A stretch of DNA of 10,334 nucleotides from DATLAN01 sp035527455 (GTDB lineage Bacteria; Planctomycetota; Planctomycetia; Pirellulales; Thermoguttaceae): assembly GCA_035527455.1 (NCBI GenBank), contig DATLAN010000616.1:1-10334 (forward strand), given 5' to 3'. The notes under the pieces are model-generated. The model saw nothing but the letters and a program-made list of their open reading frames with translations, ran no database searches and was not told where the DNA came from. A program made the position numbers and the translations under genes. Each line of letters begins with the position of its first letter. Position 1 is the stretch's first letter. Below are positions 6,426 through 10,334 of the stretch, in pieces.

Positions 6426-6449
6426 GCCCTAAATCAAAAAAAATTGTCG

Positions 6450-7079
6450 TCACGTAAAACGGACCCGAGCCCCGCATTTTGAGCACGTAGCCCGGGTGCC
6501 TCGCGTGATCTTTTGGCCGGCGCCTATCTTTAGCATCGAGCCGCATTTAGGACATTTCACGCATTCGCCCTGGGGGATGGGTTTTGGGCTTGGCGCAGCC
6601 GCCGGCACAGTAGTTGGCGCCTGCTCGGCGGGATGAGAAGCCGTGGAACACTGCGGCTCGCCCGGCAGTGTTTTCTCTTTCGTCGATTCGGTTGCACCCC
6701 GACTGGTGCCGATCTCCTGCGTCATCGCGGAACGCAGGATCTCCAGTTGATCAAAGCTGTTGTTTGCCACATCGCGAATCATCTCCAACAGTTCGGCCCC
6801 CAGCACGGCGCAAAGGGCGATGAGGAGGCAACCCCCGGCACCGATCAAGTTCTCCCCGGCGTCTTCCGATTCGCCCGCCAGCATGATTACCAGGCAGGCC
6901 AGGACGAAAAGAAAGACGGCCACGACACGCAGGACAGGTGGTAACTGTGCGCTCAGCCCGTACCGTTTTGAAGCCTGCCGTCCCATACGGAGCTCCACTT
7001 CCTTGTTATCTCCTACCGGCAAGGTCACGGAACTGGTCGGTCGCAAAAATCGGAAACGATCGTGCTTTTCCTCTTGCAT
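6450..7079 (-). CDS. Two-helix membrane protein with C-terminal zinc ribbon
   Basis: A 209-residue protein of unrecognised family. A polar N-terminus (1-48) is followed by two membrane segments, about 50-68 (LRVVAVFLFVLACLVIML) and 78-98 (IGAGGCLLIALCAVLGAE), which place both ends on the same side, probably the cytoplasm. A helical segment (99-122) leads to a low-complexity threonine-, alanine- and proline-rich linker (123-170). Residues 173-206 form a zinc-ribbon-like module with CPKCG at 176-180 and CSKCG at 199-203, of the MJ0042/zinc-ribbon type. No Mu structural gene matches. The position between the repressor region and the late leader suggests a lysogenically expressed cargo gene, such as superinfection exclusion, but that is inference. 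No clear ribosome site precedes the ATG. A T8 run follows the stop without a visible stem. Confidence 0.75.
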   Translation of the reverse strand: MQEEKHDRFRFLRPTSSVTLPVGDNKEVELRMGRQASKRYGLSAQLPPVLRVVAVFLFVLACLVIMLAGESEDAGENLIGAGGCLLIALCAVLGAELLEMIRDVANNSFDQLEILRSAMTQEIGTSRGATESTKEKTLPGEPQCSTASHPAEQAPTTVPAAAPSPKPIPQGECVKCPKCGSMLKIGAGQKITRGTRATCSKCGARVRFT

Positions 7080-7092
7080 TTGTTCGGTCGCT

Positions 7093-7104
7093 TAGTATAT
7101 ACTA
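7093..7104. promoter_or_regulatory. 12-bp perfect palindrome TAGTATATACTA, possible operator or -10 box
   Basis: An AT-only-centred palindrome in GC-rich DNA, 14 bases upstream of the membrane protein start. It contains TATACT in both directions. A TTGCAT at 7074-7079 stands 18 bases before the plus-strand TATACT. It may be a promoter, an operator, or both. Confidence 0.4.
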
Positions 7105-7248
7105 CATCCTGCCATCCAACAACGGCATCGGCGTCCGTCACGCCGGCTCGGTCGGGTTCCCGGCCGCGACGTGTATCACATTCCCTGGAGTAGGTAAATA
7201 CCCCGTCCCGCGCCATCGTTGCATGGGGGCGGGGAGGGGAATCGAATC

Positions 7249-7461
7249 ATGCACGCGGCCGAACAATGGCAGACGCTCACGATCGATGAACTCCGGCTCC
7301 TCACTTACTACCGCCGGCTTCCCGCCGAGAAGCAGGACGCCCTGGTTTCGATCCTCGCCCGCTGGACTCGCGATCCGCCCGGACCAAATCCTCGACCTCC
7401 TGTCGGAACCGCTCAATGTCCGCCGGTGAGTTTTCAGGTTGGCCGAACTCCCGAAGGATAA
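7249..7461 (+). CDS. Small helical protein converging on the repressor gene
   Basis: A 70-residue frame whose first 40 residues look like a real protein: LTIDELRLLTYYRRLPAEKQ followed by DALVSILARW, two amphipathic helices of the sort found in small phage regulators. Residues 41-70 are proline-rich and look like translation of the opposite strand. That opposite strand encodes the structured part of the repressor. The ATG at 7249 has a strongly purine-rich GGGAGGGG upstream, though about 10-11 bases away. A TTG at 7219 would extend it by ten residues. Function is unknown. The gene could have lost its original stop by a frameshift, or the two genes truly overlap. Confidence 0.55.
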   Translation: MHAAEQWQTLTIDELRLLTYYRRLPAEKQDALVSILARWTRDPPGPNPRPPVGTAQCPPVSFQVGRTPEG

Positions 7462-7735
7462 CGGCCAAAATCCCCCATATCGCGTCCATTCGCTCCAGCG
7501 TTAACTTGCCCCGCTGACCGCCTCCCTCCCAGCCTCGTCTGTTGTCGTAGAGCCAGTCGGCAGGTACGCCCAGGGCACAAGCCAGTTTTATCGCCGTCTG
7601 CACGGGCTTGGGCAGCTCTTTGCTCTTGCACAGCCGGTCGGCGGTCTGCTGGGGAACACCGGCCCGCTTGGCCAGTTGCCGGACCGACCAGCCCTTTAAC
7701 TCTAGCAAATCCCGAATCTTACGGTCATATCGCAC
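7301..7735 (-). CDS. Xre/Cro-type repressor, candidate lysogeny regulator
   Basis: A 144-residue protein with an N-terminal helix-turn-helix of the Xre/Cro class: residues 17-44 (SVRQLAKRAGVPQQTADRLC and following) form the DNA-binding core, and the domain ends near residue 65 (ACALGVPADWLYDN). A second helical region at 80-120 may be for dimerisation; no LexA-type peptidase domain is present. The last 22 residues are basic, glycine- and serine-rich, and are encoded opposite the small plus-strand gene. The start is GTG, since a TAG lies four codons upstream in frame. A GGAGG site is present but unusually far (about 13 bases). The gene diverges from the early operon, which is the position of the Mu c repressor, so it probably represses the early promoter. 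Confidence 0.85.
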   Translation of the reverse strand: MRYDRKIRDLLELKGWSVRQLAKRAGVPQQTADRLCKSKELPKPVQTAIKLACALGVPADWLYDNRRGWEGGGQRGKLTLERMDAIWGILAVILREFGQPENSPADIERFRQEVEDLVRADRESSGRGSKPGRPASRREAGGSK

Positions 7736-7771
7736 GGCAACATTCTACCCTCCAAGAAAAAAAATGCCAAA

Positions 7772-7801
7772 AACATAGAAAAGGGGGTTGACATCACCCA
7801 A
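7772..7801 (-). promoter_or_regulatory. Candidate repressor promoter
   Basis: On the minus strand TTGGGT (7796-7801) and TATGTT (7772-7777) are separated by 18 bases and point to the repressor gene. Both boxes are only partial matches. It overlaps the early promoter's -35 region, a usual arrangement for a phage switch. Confidence 0.4.
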
Positions 7802-7829
7802 ATCTGAGTTATCCTATCCCTGACATGGG
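7785..7829 (+). promoter_or_regulatory. Early promoter with two candidate operator half-sites
   Basis: Consensus TTGACA at 7788-7793 and TATCCT at 7810-7815 with a 16-base spacer. TGACAT occurs at 7789-7794 and again at 7821-7826, 32 bases apart (about three helical turns), each bracketed by short GC triplets that form inverted arms (GGGT...ACCC and CCC...GGG). The predicted transcript start (about 7822) nearly coincides with the ATG at 7825. Confidence 0.6.
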
Positions 7830-8073
7830 TAAGAATCTGCCAATTCAGCACCGCAGCACCCCGGTCCACGATCCCGGCGCGCCGCTTGTTAAACCGGCTC
7901 ACCCGGACACGAAAGACAAAGCGCGTATCGTCGTTCGCCGAAGCGACAACACCTACTACCGTTCGATCACAGTCTACGGTTTGGACGCGATTTCCGCCGA
8001 GCGAATTATCCGCAAGGCTCTTGAGCGCACGACCGCGTCCATCCGGCGGCAACGACGATGCGTGCTAACGTAG
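7825..8073 (+). CDS. First early protein: basic, apparently leaderless, unknown (82 aa)
   Basis: An 82-residue, strongly basic protein (17 Lys/Arg against 7 Asp/Glu). The first 32 residues are polar and proline-rich. Residues 33-51 look like a beta hairpin (ARIVVRRSDNTYYRSITVY), and residues 55-78 a helix ending in RRQRR. There is no helix-turn-helix like Mu Ner, although it has the Ner position. No ribosome site precedes the ATG, and the predicted promoter would start transcription only a few bases upstream, so the mRNA may be leaderless. There is no other good start downstream. A strong intrinsic terminator begins seven bases after the stop. A basic protein encoded between an early promoter and a terminator is reminiscent of lambda N in layout only; any antitermination role is speculative. 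Confidence 0.7.
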   Translation: MGKNLPIQHRSTPVHDPGAPLVKPAHPDTKDKARIVVRRSDNTYYRSITVYGLDAISAERIIRKALERTTASIRRQRRCVLT

Positions 8074-8079
8074 CTGCTG

Positions 8080-8107
8080 ACGCCGGCGGACGTTCCGCCG
8101 GCGTTTT
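8080..8107 (+). terminator. Intrinsic terminator after the first early gene
   Basis: A perfect 11-bp stem, ACGCCGGCGGA and TCCGCCGGCGT, around the loop CGT, followed by TTT (8105-8107). It begins seven bases after the stop of the first early gene and lies before all other early genes. Confidence 0.85.
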
Positions 8108-8110
8108 CCA

Positions 8111-8129
8111 TGGAGACGCTCCGCCCAGG
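8111..8129 (+). repeat. 19-bp near-identical repeat, copy 2
   Basis: TGGAGACGCTCCGCCCAGG, one mismatch from copy 1 at 6290-6308. It starts right after the early terminator. On the early transcript it is sense, while copy 1 is antisense on the late leader, so the two RNAs could pair over 18 of 19 bases. Confidence 0.85.
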
Positions 8130-8131
8130 AA

Positions 8132-8168
8132 CGGGCGTGGGAAGATCGACCAGACCCCCCCACGCCCG
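8132..8168 (+). other. Second hairpin in the early intergenic region
   Basis: CGGGCGTGGG pairs with CCCACGCCCG around a 17-base loop. No T run follows, so it is not a standard terminator. It may be a processing site or part of a structured leader for the 8229 gene. Confidence 0.6.
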
Positions 8169-8228
8169 GGGCGGGGCAAACGCGGCACGGACGAAATCGC
8201 CGGCCATTCCGATCGGGAGCTCATCGCC

Positions 8229-8543
8229 ATGAAAGTCCTCAAACATGCTCACGGCCACGGCGGCGAGTATCTGCTCGAGCTCGATCAGGAGGAGGCGGCC
8301 TCGCTGGCCGTCGCCTGCCATGACGCGATCGAGCTCGGTGTGGACAACTGGTCGGTCGTCTCGACGCTGCTGGCCTGCATTAACGATTGTCTAGGCCAGC
8401 CGGCCGCGACGCCGCCGGAACCGCCGCTCGTGATCCTCGGACCCGGCGGCGATTACCGTTGGAACTGGCCGGAGCACGCGGACGAACTGATCGGCGGCGA
8501 CGCCGCCGCGGCGATCGCGGAGGTTTTGCCCCAGGAAGCGTAG
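8229..8543 (+). CDS. Unknown early protein (104 aa)
   Basis: I do not recognise this protein. From the ATG at 8229 it has a histidine-rich start (KHAHGHGGEYLLELDQEEA), an apparently helical stretch to about residue 60 (SLAVACHDAIELG, then VVSTLLACINDCLG), a proline linker, and an acidic C-terminus with GGDYRWNWPEHADELIGG. The open frame continues upstream to 8058, but that part runs through the terminator and hairpins, so I chose the internal ATG, which has GGGAG about nine bases before it. It probably belongs to the early operon and would be transcribed only if the terminator at 8080-8107 is passed, or from an unseen promoter. Confidence 0.68.
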   Translation: MKVLKHAHGHGGEYLLELDQEEAASLAVACHDAIELGVDNWSVVSTLLACINDCLGQPAATPPEPPLVILGPGGDYRWNWPEHADELIGGDAAAAIAEVLPQEA

Positions 8544-8549
8544 GCGGCC

Positions 8550-8612
8550 ATGCGGTCGCTCGTAAAGAGAATTCAGAGGCTTTTTTCCCGATGGAGATCG
8601 ATGGTTTTTTAG
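8550..8612 (+). CDS. Possible 20-residue cationic amphipathic peptide
   Basis: A very short frame after the 104-aa gene. It encodes a peptide with hydrophobic residues at 4, 5, 8, 11, 12, 15, 18 and 19 and seven Arg/Lys residues on the other face, a clean amphipathic helix. There is no convincing ribosome site. A chance frame is quite possible; I list it because the pattern is regular. Confidence 0.2.
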   Translation: MRSLVKRIQRLFSRWRSMVF

Positions 8613-8628
8613 AGCAAGGACGCTCGTC

Positions 8629-9132
8629 ATGGATCCTGACGTGAGTTACGACAGTGAACTGGTCAGACAGGTCCGCGAATCAAGGGGCTTGAGGCTCAAG
8701 CAGGTTGCATTCGCCACCGGCTATACCATCAGTTCAATCCACCGCTACGAGCATGGCCAGGCCCCGGTAGCCTACGGCTACGCCAGCCGGCTATTCCAAT
8801 GTACCGGCGACGTTCGCCTACTTCAGTTCATGGCGCCCGGCGTCGAGTTCAAGGGAAGCGCCTCGGCGGCATCGGCGCCTAACCGCACGCCGCCGCCGGG
8901 CGAACCCAAGCAACTGATTCAACTCGAACTCGAAGCGATCGAGGAGACGGCCACGGTGGCACGTTACGTCTATCGCATCGTCTCCGACAACGTCGTGAAC
9001 GGCAAGGATGACATGGCCATTGGCCATCTGCAAGCGGGGCACAACAAGGTGCGAAAGATCTTCGCGCAGGTTGATCGCGCCTTGGCGTATTGGCGTCAAC
9101 AGACCAGCAAGCCCGGTCAAAAGAAAGGTTAA
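8629..9132 (+). CDS. Xre-type early regulator
   Basis: A 167-residue protein with an N-terminal Xre/Cro helix-turn-helix at about residues 10-46: VRQVRESRGLRLKQVAFATG, then YTISSIHRYEHGQ, with the RYEHG signature typical of this class. The stretch after it (YASRLFQCTGDVRLLQFMAP) resembles phage CII/Cox-like regulators, where a TGD-containing turn is common. A proline linker (80-92) leads to a helical C-terminus (98-158) that may oligomerise. It is in the early operon before the transposase, so it may modulate repression, transposition or the lysis-lysogeny choice. The ATG has an AAGGA site eight bases upstream. The exact family is uncertain. Confidence 0.82.
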   Translation: MDPDVSYDSELVRQVRESRGLRLKQVAFATGYTISSIHRYEHGQAPVAYGYASRLFQCTGDVRLLQFMAPGVEFKGSASAASAPNRTPPPGEPKQLIQLELEAIEETATVARYVYRIVSDNVVNGKDDMAIGHLQAGHNKVRKIFAQVDRALAYWRQQTSKPGQKKG

Positions 9133-9141
9133 GCTCGAGCC

Positions 9142-9573
9142 ATGGCACGCAACCATTCCTCCTCCTCCAAGGGCCGTGCTTGCACGGGCCACGGATCGGC
9201 GACGGCGACCAAGGAGTCGGTCAAGAAGCGTCGGAGACCGCCTCGCCGATCCGAGGTGGTTCCGCCGCCATGGGCCAAGCACCTGCGCAACTTTTATCGC
9301 GCGGCCAGTGGGCCGAATCAGAAGCAAGCCATGAAAAGCCTTAAAGAGGTGGCGTCGTCGCAGGATCCCTGGGAATGCCTCCTCATGCTCCATTCGGCTT
9401 TTCAGGCCTTATGTATCCACCCCGTGGGCTTTGCCGAAAGCCTGCTGATGTCCGGCACCGCGTACGAGCCGACCTCGTTGCACCATTTCGCGGCCCGGGT
9501 CGCCGCGACGCTCGAACCACGCAGTTCCAGACGCACAAAGGGACAAACCAGTGGCAAGCGCAACCGCCGTTGA
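9142..9573 (+). CDS. Unknown early protein with basic N-terminus
   Basis: A 143-residue protein of no recognised family. The first 40 residues are very basic and serine-rich (KESVKKRRRPPRR within them), possibly for nucleic acid binding. Residues 43-125 look helical and globular: PWAKHLRNFYRAASGPNQKQ, a helix with DPWECLLMLHSAFQALCI, then a segment ending HHFAARVAATLE. The tail is again basic. The start ATG follows the previous gene by nine bases; the purine-rich AAAGG is about 13 bases upstream, so a later start is possible. It overlaps the zinc-ribbon gene downstream by 23 bases, which supports an operon. Confidence 0.68.
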   Translation: MARNHSSSSKGRACTGHGSATATKESVKKRRRPPRRSEVVPPPWAKHLRNFYRAASGPNQKQAMKSLKEVASSQDPWECLLMLHSAFQALCIHPVGFAESLLMSGTAYEPTSLHHFAARVAATLEPRSSRRTKGQTSGKRNRR

Positions 9574-9775
9574 GGAGATCCGCGGGTTCAGGCCGACGCA
9601 GGATTGCCCGGCGTGCGACGGCATCATGCCAATCGACGCCATCACGTACGGTCCCTGGCAAATGGTTCACGGGGCCGTCCGTTCGTACTACCGCCGGCGG
9701 GTCTCGATGCGGTGCCCGCATTGCGGCGCGATCCGAACGCGGATCCAGCGGGCGAACATTCCGGGGGTCGCCTGA
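9551..9775 (+). CDS. Small zinc-ribbon protein
   Basis: A 74-residue protein with two CxxC knuckles, CPAC at residues 19-22 and CPHCG at about 54-58, separated by a 30-residue loop (including YGPWQMVHGAVRSYYRRRV). This fits a zinc ribbon. The start appears to be GTG at 9551, inside the end of the previous gene. It directly precedes the transposase (17 bases between). Mu encodes a small zinc-finger regulator, Com, but that gene lies elsewhere and has a different cysteine spacing, so I do not equate them. A DNA- or RNA-binding accessory role is plausible. Confidence 0.75.
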   Translation: MASATAVEEIRGFRPTQDCPACDGIMPIDAITYGPWQMVHGAVRSYYRRRVSMRCPHCGAIRTRIQRANIPGVA

Positions 9776-9791
9776 CCATTGAGGCTTTTCG

Positions 9792-10334
9792 ATGCCCGAG
9801 GCCCTTCGACAGCTCCGAATCGCCAACAAGCCCGGCCCCGGTCCGGCCGATCCCCTGAGCGATCTGACTGATGACCACCGCCGACAGATCGGCCGCCGCC
9901 TGGCCCTGCTGCAAACGTGGCGCAACATGTGCCGCGACTTCGAGGCCGCTGGCCGCACGGTGACCGAGGCGACCCAGGCGTTCCTGCTGGCCCATCCGGA
10001 GATCAGCCAGCGCACGCTCTATCGCTGGGACAAGCGCCATCGCGACGACGGCATCATCGGCCTGATCGACGGCCGCTCGAAGGCTAATCAACTGCCCGTG
10101 TCTGCCGACCAAGCAATCAGTGAGGAGGCCTGGCGGTATTTCCTCTCACTATATCTGACCATCCAGCGCCGCACGGTTGCCCTCTGCCACCAAATGACCG
10201 CCGAGAAGGCCCGCGACCAGGGCTGGCAATGGCCATCGCTCCGCAGTGTGCAACTGCGGGTCGCCCAGCTCCCCGCTACCCAAACCGACTATTTCCGCTT
10301 GGGCGAGCGGGAATGGCGGCGCCGGCACGAACCG
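9792..10334 (+). CDS. MuA-like transposase, N-terminal DNA-binding part (cut by window end)
   Basis: The open frame runs 181 codons to the right edge. It shows the Mu-type end-binding architecture: a first helix-turn-helix (about residues 35-95) ending in QRTLYRWDKRHRDDG and GLIDGRSK, the classic linker of MuA-like and Tn7/Tn552-like transposases, and a second (about 105-180) with AWRYFLSLYL, then PSLRSVQLRVAQLP and RLGEREWRRRHEP, which is where the DDE catalytic core should begin. The catalytic residues are therefore outside. Only about 30 residues precede the first domain, so the MuA enhancer-binding domain I-alpha seems absent. The ATG has GAGG seven bases upstream and follows the zinc-ribbon gene by 16 bases. 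Confidence 0.9.
   Translation, partial: MPEALRQLRIANKPGPGPADPLSDLTDDHRRQIGRRLALLQTWRNMCRDFEAAGRTVTEATQAFLLAHPEISQRTLYRWDKRHRDDGIIGLIDGRSKANQLPVSADQAISEEAWRYFLSLYLTIQRRTVALCHQMTAEKARDQGWQWPSLRSVQLRVAQLPATQTDYFRLGEREWRRRHEP

Larger units (their letters stand above)
6062..6449. other. Non-coding leader or regulatory region before the late operon
   Basis: About 388 bases without a convincing gene; open frames here lack ribosome sites and have arginine- and proline-rich compositions. Read on the minus strand it holds, in order: a possible sigma70 promoter (6396-6425), a GC-rich hairpin (6327-6349), a larger imperfect hairpin (6251-6297, arms CGTCTCC and GGAGACG with an inner CGCGC-AAA-GCGCG stem), a tandem 13-mer (6192-6218) and a terminator (6084-6131). 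It looks like a structured 5' leader. Confidence 0.6.
1..10334. mobile_element. Mu-like transposable prophage, internal segment (both ends outside)
   Basis: The window holds the Mu-type packaging and portal block (gp27-, gp28- and gp29-like proteins in that order), a repressor with a divergent early operon, and the start of a MuA-type transposase. No bacterial housekeeping gene is seen, so the whole window is probably phage DNA. Unlike Mu, where early and late genes run in the same direction, the late block here runs away from the transposase operon; I recall a divergent layout from BcepMu-type phages. Head, tail and strand-transfer genes, and the phage ends, would lie outside. It could be a prophage or a free phage genome; no host flank is visible. 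Confidence 0.85.

Noticed and set aside
6434..6449. The T8 run after the membrane zinc-ribbon gene as an intrinsic terminator
   Set aside because: No stable stem precedes the T run on the minus strand.
8058..8228. N-terminal extension of the 104-aa early protein
   Set aside because: The extension is encoded by the terminator stem and a second hairpin and starts before the previous gene ends; the ATG at 8229 has a better ribosome site.
8818..9393. A 191-codon minus-strand frame opposite the early genes
   Set aside because: It spans the end of the Xre-type gene and the next gene in antisense, with no start signal and shadow-like composition.
9551..9775. Calling the small zinc-ribbon protein Com
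   Set aside because: Cysteine spacing, gene position and absence of a mom-like gene nearby do not support it.

Overview
The window is the central part of a Mu-like (transposable) prophage or phage genome; both ends run off the window. The supporting anchors are a Mu gp27-type small terminase, a gp28-type large terminase and a gp29/DUF935-type portal in the Mu order on the minus strand, plus the N-terminal DNA-binding part of a MuA-like transposase entering the right edge on the plus strand. The DNA is GC-rich. Two proteins have lipoprotein-type signal peptides, which suggests a host with an outer membrane. Between late genes there are four copies of a CGCAGAG-rich palindromic repeat of a kind I associate with environmental genomes such as Planctomycetota or Chloroflexota. 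The host assignment is inference and weak.

Layout. Positions 1-6061 (minus strand) are a late operon read right to left: a candidate lipoprotein, a second small lipoprotein, a holin-like protein, an unknown small protein, a coiled-coil protein with a C-terminal membrane helix, a small helical protein, then small terminase, large terminase and portal. The first codons of the next gene lie at the left edge. The genes overlap by 11-17 bases or abut, except at four junctions where a 70-bp palindrome with heptamer flanks sits between the stop of one gene and the start of the next. Positions 6062-6449 form a non-coding leader with a possible promoter, hairpins, a tandem repeat and a strong minus-strand intrinsic terminator just before the first late gene. 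Positions 6450-7079 (minus) encode a two-helix membrane protein with a C-terminal zinc ribbon, a candidate cargo or lysogenic-conversion gene.

Positions 7249-7735 hold a small plus-strand gene convergent with, and overlapping, a minus-strand Xre/Cro-type repressor. The repressor diverges from the early operon across an 89-bp switch region with overlapping back-to-back promoters. The early operon (plus strand, 7825 onward) encodes a basic, apparently leaderless 82-aa protein followed at once by an intrinsic terminator, then a 104-aa unknown, an Xre-type regulator, a 143-aa unknown, a small zinc-ribbon protein and the transposase.

Working model: the repressor holds the early promoter in the lysogen; on induction the early operon supplies regulators and transposase, and late genes supply lysis, packaging and portal. 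Early and late units diverge instead of running in one direction as in Mu itself, and both carry an intrinsic terminator near their beginning. That makes processive antitermination or an RNA-based switch the most interesting regulatory hypothesis here.
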